DNA of 32,329 bases from Candidatus Spongiihabitans thiooxidans (GTDB taxonomy: Bacteria > Pseudomonadota > Gammaproteobacteria > Arenicellales > Poriferihabitantaceae). A program made the position numbers and the translations under genes. This document shows positions 13,828-20,824 of the stretch, one piece after another (position 1 is the first letter of the stretch; each line of letters begins with the position of its first letter). Where the stretch lies: positions 1 to 32,329 of the forward strand of contig LFLB01000004.1 in NCBI GenBank assembly GCA_001543005.1, read 5' to 3'. Below the pieces are notes generated by a model. It saw nothing but the letters and a program-made list of their open reading frames with translations, did not search any database and was not told where the DNA came from.

Positions 13828-15337
13828 CAACCCAAACATAGCAGCCCACTTTAGTGACACAAACGTGCTGGTGGGTGGTGACATAGTAAGCCTGATTACC
13901 AGCGGTATGTACGCCAGTCCGTTGGCTATTTATCGCGAGTATTTACAGAACGCCGCTGATTCAATTGCTTCGTCCAACAAATCCGACAATGGAAAAGTAG
14001 AAATAAAAATTGACCTTGGTGAACAGCGCGTGACGATACGTGATAACGGGCCAGGGTTATCCCACGTACAAGCAAAACGCGAACTGGTTCCAATTTCAAG
14101 AAGCAGAAAACACCGCCAACACGAGAGGGGTTTTAGAGGAATAGGCCGCTTGTCGGGCCTCGCATTTGGCAACGCAGTCACATTTTTGACGCGCCATAAT
14201 GCAAAAATGCCGGTCACGAAAATCGTTTGGAACAGAGAGAAACTGAGGAGCGGAATTGACGACGGGCTGTCCGTGGAAGAAACCATTTTACAGGGTGTGA
14301 CCATTGAAAAAATAGATGGGGATAACTACCCCGCCAATTTTTTTGAAGTGCAAGTTGAGGGGGTTTCCCGGTATGCGGCGTCATCCATTTTGAATCGAGA
14401 TGCGGTGCGCCAATATCTGGGAGAAGTTTGCCCTGTCTCGTTTGATGTGAATTTCCCATACACGTCGTATGTCTCAAACCTGTTTGAGGGAAACCATCCT
14501 CCGTTGGCGCTTGATGTTTGCCTCGACGGAGAAATAACGCCAATCACCAGGTTGCACAAAGACGGGGTGTGTGGTCCGGGAGGCCGCTTGGATAAGTTTG
14601 TCGAGTTCGAACAAATCAAAGTGCCCGCGTTGGGGGATCGTGGTCATGCGGCGGTGGGGTGGATCGCCCACTCATCTTATCTCGGTGCGTTTCAAAAAGC
14701 ACTGGGCGTGAGATGCCTGCGAGCGCGGGCGGGCAATATTCAGATTGGCAATGAGGTCGTGTTCGATCATCTTTTTTCTGAGAATCGTTTTAATCGCTGG
14801 TGTGTGGGGGAAATTCATATTCTCGACTCGCGTATAGTTCCGAATGGACGGCGCGATTATTTTGAACCAAGCACACACCTCCGCAATCTTGAGAATCACC
14901 TCGGCGCAATATGCCGCAAGTTGGAGCGACGATGCAGAATGGCTTCGCAGCAACGTAACCAACGAAGACGCTTGGAGTCTTTCTTGGAAAGCCTGGAATC
15001 TACTTACGACCTCGTGACCGCTGGTTATCTGACCGCCCATGCGGCTCGACAGTTCATCGCAGGGAAATTGTCTGAAATCCCTGTTTTTCGCGAAAAATAT
15101 GAAGGTTCCGGTTACGCCGAAGAGATTAAAAAGCTAAATAATCTGGAAAAAAAGCTCACCAACTTTCGATTTCCTCGAGGGCGGTGTTCGTTGGCGGGGG
15201 TTGATTCGCCAGAGGTATCAATATACAGAAAAATTTTCAAAATTCTCGCCGAAACATCGCCGTCTCCGCGACAGGCGAAAAAAGCGATTGAAGCGATTTT
15301 GAGATATGAACCGACTGAACCTGATATTTCCGTATAG
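13820..15337 (+). CDS. GHKL-type (HSP90/MutL/MORC-like) ATPase
   Basis: A 505-residue protein starting at ATG 13820, 8 nt inside the radical SAM gene, with a good ribosome site (GGGAGCGGG) just upstream. GHKL motifs are clear: N-box IYREYLQNAADSI with E40 and N44, G1 box RDNGPGLS with D75, and G2 glycine-rich lid ERGFRGIGRLSGL (104-109). An S5-like middle region and a basic, coiled-coil-like section (about 370-400, many Arg/Gln) follow. Prokaryotic MORC-like and other GHKL ATPases are known in restriction-like loci together with SF2 helicases and nucleases, where ATP-dependent dimer closure on DNA is proposed. An HSP90-type chaperone role is less likely given the context. It is the last gene of the island. 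Confidence 0.85.
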   Translation: MGNNPNIAAHFSDTNVLVGGDIVSLITSGMYASPLAIYREYLQNAADSIASSNKSDNGKVEIKIDLGEQRVTIRDNGPGLSHVQAKRELVPISRSRKHRQHERGFRGIGRLSGLAFGNAVTFLTRHNAKMPVTKIVWNREKLRSGIDDGLSVEETILQGVTIEKIDGDNYPANFFEVQVEGVSRYAASSILNRDAVRQYLGEVCPVSFDVNFPYTSYVSNLFEGNHPPLALDVCLDGEITPITRLHKDGVCGPGGRLDKFVEFEQIKVPALGDRGHAAVGWIAHSSYLGAFQKALGVRCLRARAGNIQIGNEVVFDHLFSENRFNRWCVGEIHILDSRIVPNGRRDYFEPSTHLRNLENHLGAICRKLERRCRMASQQRNQRRRLESFLESLESTYDLVTAGYLTAHAARQFIAGKLSEIPVFREKYEGSGYAEEIKKLNNLEKKLTNFRFPRGRCSLAGVDSPEVSIYRKIFKILAETSPSPRQAKKAIEAILRYEPTEPDISV

Positions 15338-15605
15338 CCATCTTCGTTGGAATGACAAATTTGGTATTCTGTGGCTGGATATTTTGATGTGATAAAGCAC
15401 TTGATTGCGGATATAATCGGATGTTTGTGGGGAGGCAATGGACGGGTTGCTGGCGACCAAAACGAGAAATTGAAAAGCACGGGATTAAACAACGCTTGCT
15501 TGCCTGCGCGGTGGAAAAGAGTAACATCGCCGGACAAACTACCGCTCACGACGTGTGGTCGGTTAAACTTTACATAACTAATTGTTGGTGGGGACTATTA
15601 ATTCA
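15338..15605 (+). promoter_or_regulatory. Intergenic region upstream of coxB, candidate promoter
   Basis: These 268 bases separate the island from the oxidase operon. A consensus TATAAT lies at 15412-15417, but the only -35 candidate at about 17-18 bp is weak (TGATAA-like), so the promoter is tentative. A purine-rich GGTGGGGAC lies about 12 bp upstream of the coxB ATG. I see no convincing gene on either strand and no obvious direct repeat with the other edge of the island. Confidence 0.35.
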
Positions 15606-16748
15606 ATGAACTTGTCTCAACGGGTCTCGGGCGTATTGGCGGGCGCGGCACTCGCGCTATTCACCCTGCCGCTATGGGCGGATTGGCAACTCAATTTAAC
15701 TCAGGGGATAACGGACATCAGCCGTCGAGTTTACGACATGCATATGATGGTGTTATGGATATGTGTGGCGATTGGTATTTTGGTGTTTGGTGCTATGGCA
15801 ATCAGCATCGTCAAGCACCGAAAATCCAAAGGCGTTACCGCAGCGACTTTCCACGAAAGCATCACCGCAGAAATGCTTTGGACCGTGGTTCCGTTTGTTA
15901 TTTTGGTGGCGATGGCAATTCCCGCGGCAAAAACCCTGATTGCGATGGAAGATACTTCCGATGCAGACATCACCATCAAGATCACCGGCCACCAATGGAA
16001 ATGGGAATACGAATATCTTAATGAGGGGATTCGGTTTATCAGTAGCTTGCACAGCGATAGCAGAGAGGCCGCGGTGCTGGATTCCGGCATCGACCCGGCC
16101 ACGGTGGACAATTATTTGCTGGAGGTGGACCAGCCCATGGTGCTACCGGTCGGTAAGAAGATTCGGTTTTTGCTGACTTCAAATGACGTGATTCATGCGT
16201 GGTGGCTGCCGGCTCTGGCGATTAAGAAAGATGCCGTTCCAGGCTTCATCAATGAAATGTGGACCAATATTGATGCCGATAAAGTCGGGATTTATCGCGG
16301 CCAATGCGCCGAGTTGTGCGGGCGCGATCATGGTTTTATGCCGATTGTGGTGGAAGCAAAAACCGAAGCCGACTATAACCAGTGGGTTGATCAGAAACTT
16401 GCCGCCGCCGAGGAAGTCGCAAATTCGGCGGATCGCGAATGGGATATGGCTGAACTTATGGAAAAAGGCGAACAGGTTTATGGTTCTACCTGTGCCGCCT
16501 GCCACCAAGCCAGCGGCGCAGGCGTTACCGGGGTATTCCCGGCCCTGGCCGGCAACCAGATGGTGCTCGAAGATATTGAATCCCACATCGACGTTGTCAT
16601 GAACGGCAAGCTCGGCACCGCCATGCAAGCCTTCGCCGCACAACTCGGTGATGTTGATATCGCGGCGGTCATCACCTACGAGCGCAATGCCTGGGGCAAC
16701 GATACCGGCGACGTGATTCAACCGGCCGTTATCAAAGCAACGCGCTAA
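15606..16748 (+). CDS. coxB: Cytochrome c oxidase subunit II with fused cytochrome c domain
   Basis: A 380-residue subunit starting at ATG 15606 with a signal peptide (VSGVLAGAALALFTLPLWA) preceding DWQLNLTQGI. Two transmembrane helices follow (MVLWICVAIGILVFGAMAI and LWTVVPFVILVAMAI). The CuA centre is seen in GQCAELCGRDHGFMPIVV (Cys-x3-Cys-x3-His-x2-Met) together with the distal NDVIHAWWLPAL. The C-terminus carries a class I cytochrome c domain with a CAACH heme site (16491-16505) and a later LGTAMQAFA segment that may provide the axial Met. The subunit accepts electrons from cytochrome c and passes them to heme a via CuA. The fused cytochrome c makes it resemble caa3-type oxidases. It is the first gene of the oxidase cluster. 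Confidence 0.95.
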   Translation: MNLSQRVSGVLAGAALALFTLPLWADWQLNLTQGITDISRRVYDMHMMVLWICVAIGILVFGAMAISIVKHRKSKGVTAATFHESITAEMLWTVVPFVILVAMAIPAAKTLIAMEDTSDADITIKITGHQWKWEYEYLNEGIRFISSLHSDSREAAVLDSGIDPATVDNYLLEVDQPMVLPVGKKIRFLLTSNDVIHAWWLPALAIKKDAVPGFINEMWTNIDADKVGIYRGQCAELCGRDHGFMPIVVEAKTEADYNQWVDQKLAAAEEVANSADREWDMAELMEKGEQVYGSTCAACHQASGAGVTGVFPALAGNQMVLEDIESHIDVVMNGKLGTAMQAFAAQLGDVDIAAVITYERNAWGNDTGDVIQPAVIKATR

Positions 16749-16782
16749 TGGCTTCAAGAGAAACGCACAGATACTTACGTCA

Positions 16783-17049
16783 ATGAGCACACTCGCTATG
16801 GAAACCCACGAGTTTATCAAAGAACTGACCGAGGCCGGTATGACTGAGCGCCAAGCCGAAGCCATCGCACGCCATCAATCCCAAATCATCGAAGAGAATT
16901 TAGCGACCAAAGCCGATATTGCGTCAGTGAGAAAAGAAATCGAGATGATGAAAAAAGACTTGATACTTAAGTTGGGAGCGATAATTGTGACGGGTTTGGT
17001 CGCCACCATTGGCATTATCCTCGGCGTGATGTCGGTGATGTTGAAATGA
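16783..17049 (+). CDS. DUF1640/CCDC90-like small coiled-coil membrane protein
   Basis: An 88-residue protein with an N-terminal helical part (THEFIKELTEAGMTERQAEAIARHQ), a coiled-coil-like middle (ENLATKADIASVRKEIEMMKKDL) and a C-terminal transmembrane helix (LGAIIVTGLVATIGIILGVM). This layout is the bacterial DUF1640/CCDC90 pattern. It sits between coxB and coxA, 34 bp after coxB, an unusual place that suggests co-transcription with the oxidase genes. Its stop overlaps the next start (ATGA). A role in oxidase biogenesis cannot be claimed from sequence. These small proteins are common mobile genomic hitchhikers. Confidence 0.7.
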   Translation: MSTLAMETHEFIKELTEAGMTERQAEAIARHQSQIIEENLATKADIASVRKEIEMMKKDLILKLGAIIVTGLVATIGIILGVMSVMLK

Positions 17050-17273
17050 GACAGGACGGAAGAATGTTTCCCATAGAAGAAGTGCAAAAATTGCTGGCAA
17101 GCAAAAAAAGCGTCAACCACATATTGCACGCCATATTAACGGTCATCACATTTGGATTGTGGGGCATCGTTTGGTTATGTTGTTTCGCCTTTGTCTCACA
17201 GCATAACGGGCAAATTGATGATAAAGTTAGAATAATTGAAATGGCACAGTTGTCTCAACAAGCATCAAAATGA
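17046..17273 (+). CDS. Small single-helix membrane protein of unknown function
   Basis: A 75-residue protein starting in a 4-nt overlap with the DUF1640 gene. It has an N-terminal amphipathic part (FPIEEVQKLLASKKSVNH), one hydrophobic region (ILHAILTVITFGLWGIVWLCCFAFV) and a hydrophilic tail. The NHILH..LT..TFGLW..VWL pattern recurs in many small prokaryotic membrane proteins, but I cannot name a function. The overlap implies that it is translated together with the coiled-coil protein, forming a two-gene cassette between coxB and coxA. Confidence 0.65.
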   Translation: MRQDGRMFPIEEVQKLLASKKSVNHILHAILTVITFGLWGIVWLCCFAFVSQHNGQIDDKVRIIEMAQLSQQASK

Positions 17274-17295
17274 ATGAAACTTTGAGAACAAATCA

Positions 17296-18879
17296 ATGAA
17301 CGCATACGCAACCCACGCCGACGACCACCACGATCATCACGGCCCCGCGCCCGGACTGATGCGTTGGGTCACCACCACCAACCACAAGGACATCGGCACC
17401 TTGTATCTATGGTTCGCGTTTATTATGTTCTTCATCGGCGGCTTCATGGCGCTGATTATTCGCACCGAATTATTTCAGCCCGGCCTGCAAATCGTCGACC
17501 CGCATTTCTTCAATCAGATGACCACGCTGCATGCATTGGTCATGATTTTCGGCGTGATTATGCCGGCCTTCGTCGGGCTGGCGAACTGGATGCTGCCGAT
17601 GATGGTGGGCGCGCCGGACATGGCGCTGCCGCGCATGAACAACTGGAGTTTCTGGATCCTGCCCTTTGGGTTTGCGATGATGCTTTCCACCCTGTTTATG
17701 GAAGGCGGCGCGCCGGCGGCCGGCTGGACTTTGTATCCGCCGTTGTCATTGCAAACCGGCGATGCCTTGCCGTTTATAATTTTCTCGATTCACCTGCTTG
17801 GGATTTCATCCATCATGGGTGCGATCAATATTATCGCCACCATCATGAACTTGCGGGCGCCGGGCATGACTTTTATGAAAATGCCGCTATTTGTCTGGAC
17901 CTGGTTCATTACCGCTTATTTGCTGATCGCGGTCATGCCGGTATTGGCTGGCGCAGTGACTATGTTGTTAACCGACAAGTTTTTCGGCACCAGCTTTTTC
18001 GACGCGGCCGGCGGCGGCGACCCGGTGATGTTTCAGCATATTTTCTGGTTCTTCGGTCATCCTGAAGTCTATATCTTGATTCTGCCGTCATTCGGCCTGG
18101 TGTCCGAAATCATCCCGACCTTCTCGCGCAAAAGATTGTTTGGCTATAGCTCAATGGTCTATGCCACCGCGTCCATCGCCTTTTTGTCGTTCATTGTTTG
18201 GGCGCATCATATGTTCACCGTGGGCATGCCGTTGATCGGCGAGTTGTTCTTCATGTTTTCCACCATGCTGATCGCGGTGCCTACCGGCGTGAAAGTGTTT
18301 AATTGGGTATCCACGATGTGGCGCGGGTCGCTGACGTTTGAAACGCCGATGCTGTTCGCTTTGGGTTTTGTAGTAATGTTCACCATCGGCGGTTTTTCCG
18401 GGTTGATGCTGGCCATGACCCCTATCGATTTCCAGTACCATGACACTTATTTTGTGGTCGCGCACTTCCACTATGTACTGGTGCCGGGCGCGGTTTTCGG
18501 GATTATCGGCGGCGTCTATTATTGGCTGCCTAAGTGGACCGGTAACCGGTATAACGAAGGATTGGGCAAATGGCATTTTTGGCTATCGACTATTTTCGTA
18601 AACATTCTGTTCTTCCCGATGCATTTCCTCGGACTCGCTGGAATGCCACGCCGTATCCCGGATTACGCGGTCCAATTTACTGATTTCAACCAGATTGCGA
18701 CCATCGGCGCATTCGGTTTTGGCTTCTCGCAAATCTTGTTCTTGATTCTGGTTGTGAAATGCATCCGCGGCGGTGAAAAAGCCACCGACCGGGTTTGGGA
18801 AGGCGCCCGTGGTTTGGAGTGGACCTTGAGTTCTCCACCGCCGTACCATACTTTTTCAGTGCAGCCGGTCATTAAATAA
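17296..18879 (+). CDS. coxA: Cytochrome c oxidase subunit I (aa3-type)
   Basis: A 527-residue, 12-helix catalytic subunit of the heme-copper oxidase; it reduces O2 to water and pumps protons. Visible ligands and motifs: TTLHALVMIFG (low-spin heme His), WFFGHPEVYILILPSFG (CuB His, cross-linked Tyr and the Glu that defines the A1 type), VWAHHMFTVGMP (two CuB His) and DTYFVVAHFHYVL (axial His of both hemes). The N-terminus has a His/Asp-rich stretch (THADDHHDHHGP). Length and order are typical of proteobacterial aa3 oxidases. It follows the two small membrane-protein genes by 22 bp and precedes a 32-residue assembly peptide and ctaG. Confidence 0.98.
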   Translation: MNAYATHADDHHDHHGPAPGLMRWVTTTNHKDIGTLYLWFAFIMFFIGGFMALIIRTELFQPGLQIVDPHFFNQMTTLHALVMIFGVIMPAFVGLANWMLPMMVGAPDMALPRMNNWSFWILPFGFAMMLSTLFMEGGAPAAGWTLYPPLSLQTGDALPFIIFSIHLLGISSIMGAINIIATIMNLRAPGMTFMKMPLFVWTWFITAYLLIAVMPVLAGAVTMLLTDKFFGTSFFDAAGGGDPVMFQHIFWFFGHPEVYILILPSFGLVSEIIPTFSRKRLFGYSSMVYATASIAFLSFIVWAHHMFTVGMPLIGELFFMFSTMLIAVPTGVKVFNWVSTMWRGSLTFETPMLFALGFVVMFTIGGFSGLMLAMTPIDFQYHDTYFVVAHFHYVLVPGAVFGIIGGVYYWLPKWTGNRYNEGLGKWHFWLSTIFVNILFFPMHFLGLAGMPRRIPDYAVQFTDFNQIATIGAFGFGFSQILFLILVVKCIRGGEKATDRVWEGARGLEWTLSSPPPYHTFSVQPVIK

Positions 18880-18911
18880 CCCCGTTAATTGACCTGTTTT
18901 TGGATATCGCA

Positions 18912-19010
18912 ATGGACAAAAAGGTAAAAAATACGGTGGCTACGCTTTTCGTGGTTGCGCTAATAATTTATTTTGGCTTTATTTTTTTGGCCAGTAGCGG
19001 TCGATTGTGA
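18912..19010 (+). CDS. Very small single-helix protein (cytochrome oxidase small assembly protein-like)
   Basis: A 32-codon frame begins at ATG 18912 with basic residues (MDKKVKNT), followed by one transmembrane helix (VATLFVVALIIYFGFIFLA) and a short SSGRL end. Its size, topology and position between coxA and ctaG match the small putative oxidase assembly proteins seen in many proteobacterial cox operons. It is 32 bp after coxA and 20 bp before ctaG. The case rests on position and topology; there is no catalytic motif. Confidence 0.65.
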   Translation: MDKKVKNTVATLFVVALIIYFGFIFLASSGRL

Positions 19011-19030
19011 ATTCCGCGGGATGACGCAAG

Positions 19031-19585
19031 ATGGCATTCAAGATGGCATTTAGGCCCAAGTTGATTAAGCCGCGCAGAACCGCCCACCTGTTTTTAATTC
19101 CGGTGGTTATGTTTGGGTTCGGGTATTTGATGGTGCCGATTTACAATGTGTTTTGTGATCTAACCGGCTTGAATGGCAAAACCGGCAGTATTTCTGTCAG
19201 CCAGGCGAATGAATTTGAAATTGATGTGCAGCGGCTGGTGAAGGTGGAATTTCTCAGTGTCTTGAATCAGCAAGCACCCTGGAAATTCGACCCGCAAGTA
19301 AGCAGTATGTTGGTCAATCCGGGCAAACCCTACACCACCCACTATATCGCCACCAATCAACTGGGGCGGGAGATGGTCGGACAGGCAATCCCCAGCGTGG
19401 CGCCATCGAAAGCGGCCGCCTATTTCAAAAAAACCGAATGTTTTTGTTTTAGCCAACAAAAGTTTGAAGCGAATGAATTAAAACAAATGCCGATAACTTT
19501 TGTGATCGATCCAGCGTTACCAGACGACATCAACACGGTGTCGCTTTCTTACACACTTTTTGATGTAAATAGTCGAATAAACTAA
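19031..19585 (+). CDS. ctaG: Cytochrome c oxidase assembly protein CtaG/Cox11
   Basis: A 184-residue membrane-anchored copper chaperone that delivers copper to the CuB site of subunit I. An N-terminal transmembrane helix (LFLIPVVMFGFGYLMVPIYNVFCDLTGLNG) leads into the periplasmic Cox11 beta domain, ending with the copper-binding KKTECFCFSQQKF (CFCF). VNPGKPYTTHYIATN and the LSYTLF C-terminus are also typical. The start is duplicated at DNA level: a 12-bp unit gives MAFKMAFRPK, so translation could begin at 19031 or 19043. It lies between the small assembly-protein gene and coxC. Confidence 0.95.
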   Translation: MAFKMAFRPKLIKPRRTAHLFLIPVVMFGFGYLMVPIYNVFCDLTGLNGKTGSISVSQANEFEIDVQRLVKVEFLSVLNQQAPWKFDPQVSSMLVNPGKPYTTHYIATNQLGREMVGQAIPSVAPSKAAAYFKKTECFCFSQQKFEANELKQMPITFVIDPALPDDINTVSLSYTLFDVNSRIN

Positions 19586-19619
19586 ATAATCGAATTAAAT
19601 AATATTGAGAGGCACAGTT

Positions 19620-20486
19620 ATGGCAGAGGTGGCGCGCGGTCACTATTTCGTTCCCGAGGCGGCAAAATGGCCGATTGTCGGTTCCATTGCATTAACCCTG
19701 ATTATGGGCGGGTTTGCTGCCTATTTAAACGGCAGCGCACTCGGCTCGAAATTCAGTATTGTGGGTTTCATACTCCTGGTGGTGATGTTGTTTGGATGGT
19801 TTGGAACCGTGATTCGGGAAAGCGAATCAGGCACATATCAACCTTGGGAAGACATGTCCTTTCGACTGGGAATGAGTTGGTTTATTTTTTCTGAAGTTAT
19901 GTTCTTCGCGGTTTTCTTCGGCGCGCTCTATTATGCTCGAGTACTTTCAGTCCCCTGGCTACTCGGTGAAGGCACTGGCATCGAAACCCACCTGCAACTG
20001 TGGAACACTTATTCCGAGATTTGGCCAACCAATGGACCCGGGGATTTAGGCGAAAGTGACTTCCATATGGGTTGGTGGCCGTTGCCGTTCCTCAATACGA
20101 TTATTCTGCTTAGTTCCGGGGTTACGGTTACTTGGGCGCACCATGCGATCAAAGTCAATCATCGCGCGCAAATCATAATCGGCCTGTTCCTGACCGTCGC
20201 CCTCGGGTTCTTGTTCGTCTATTTACAAGGCGTGGAATACATCGAAGCCTTTCATGCAGGCATGACACTCAGCAGCGGCATCTATGGCTCAACATTTTTT
20301 ATGCTGACCGGATTTCATGGTATGCACGTGACCTTGGGCGCGATCATGTTGACGGTCATGTTATTTCGTGCAATTCGTGGACATTTCACCCCTGAGCGGC
20401 ATTTTGCCTTCGAAGCTGCCGCCTGGTATTGGCACTTTGTGGATGTGGTTTGGTTAGGATTGTTTATTTTCGTATACATCCTTTAA
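19620..20486 (+). CDS. coxC: Cytochrome c oxidase subunit III
   Basis: A 288-residue, seven-helix subunit. I start it at ATG 19620 (MAEVARGHYFVPEAAKWPI) because GAGAGG-like purines lie just upstream; a TTG at 19605 would add five residues. Landmarks: SFRLGMSWFIFSEVMFFAVFFGALYYAR, WPLPFLNTIILLSSGVTVTWAHHAI, QGVEYIEA, GSTFFMLTGFHGMHVTLGAIML and the C-terminal AAAWYWHFVDVVWLGLF. The subunit stabilises the catalytic core and proton uptake. The gene is the last of the structural oxidase genes and is followed by a hairpin terminator facing the convergent DUF2909 gene. Confidence 0.97.
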   Translation: MAEVARGHYFVPEAAKWPIVGSIALTLIMGGFAAYLNGSALGSKFSIVGFILLVVMLFGWFGTVIRESESGTYQPWEDMSFRLGMSWFIFSEVMFFAVFFGALYYARVLSVPWLLGEGTGIETHLQLWNTYSEIWPTNGPGDLGESDFHMGWWPLPFLNTIILLSSGVTVTWAHHAIKVNHRAQIIIGLFLTVALGFLFVYLQGVEYIEAFHAGMTLSSGIYGSTFFMLTGFHGMHVTLGAIMLTVMLFRAIRGHFTPERHFAFEAAAWYWHFVDVVWLGLFIFVYIL

Positions 20487-20534
20487 CCCGCGAGTCACCG
20501 CGGTTCACCACGAGTCATCGTCGCAGATTTTTAG

Positions 20535-20560
20535 AAACGACCGTGTCGTTTTGGTTGTTT
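20535..20560. terminator. Hairpin terminator between coxC and the DUF2909 gene
   Basis: AAACGAC (20535-20541) and GTCGTTT (20545-20551) form a perfect 7-bp stem with a 3-nt loop, followed on the plus strand by a T-rich run (TTGGTTGTTT). It sits 48 bp after coxC and just beyond the end of the convergent gene. Two near-identical CGAGTCA(C/T)CG copies (20491-20500, 20511-20520) lie upstream of it. Confidence 0.55.
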
Positions 20561-20565
20561 AAATC

Positions 20566-20775
20566 TTATTGCCCAAAGCCGTGAGGAGAAATCCAGCCGG
20601 ATTGTATGCCAACAAATAAAAGCAGCATAATAAACAGCGACAACCCCACGCGAATGAACAGTGATTTAACCACCCGTGTGGAGGCAGAAGGATCCTTGAC
20701 CATATAGTAAAACGCCGTAAACAAGCTGACGATGACAAATAGTAAAAGCGCGACCAGTATAATTTTAAACATCAT
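20566..20775 (-). CDS. DUF2909 twin-transmembrane protein
   Basis: A 69-residue protein on the strand opposite to the oxidase genes. Two transmembrane helices are evident (IILVALLLFVIVSLFTAFYYMV and LFIRVGLSLFIMLLLFVGI), separated by KDPSASTRVVKSL. It ends with GWISPHGFGQ. This is the DUF2909 pattern, a small protein recurrently found between coxC and the SURF1 gene in gammaproteobacteria. The first two codons are both Met, so the start could be 20775 or 20772. Function is unknown; an oxidase-related role is suggested by location only. Confidence 0.8.
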   Translation of the reverse strand: MMFKIILVALLLFVIVSLFTAFYYMVKDPSASTRVVKSLFIRVGLSLFIMLLLFVGIQSGWISPHGFGQ

Positions 20776-20824
20776 TGATTAATGGCGGCATTGAAGAAAT
20801 AATGGATAGAGTAAGGACGATAAT

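Noticed and set aside
8215..15337. Identity of the island as a Dpd (7-deazaguanine) or Dnd (phosphorothioate) system
   Set aside because: SNF2 and ParB-like proteins are shared with those systems, but the diagnostic proteins (TGT-like DpdA, QueC/FolE-type enzymes, DndA/C/D/E) are absent. The radical SAM protein does not show the short QueE-like architecture.
15112..15577. Short frames on both strands between the GHKL gene and coxB
   Set aside because: They mostly overlap the GHKL end or the promoter region, have no ribosome sites and no recognisable motifs.
16179..16865. Long minus-strand frame opposite coxB
   Set aside because: It is antisense to a clear coxB with CuA and heme-c motifs; its translation shows no family features and reflects codon bias of the real gene.
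20566..20775. Opposite orientation of the DUF2909 gene as an anomaly
   Set aside because: A small twin-transmembrane gene in this position is common in gammaproteobacterial cox clusters and the orientation is not clearly unusual.
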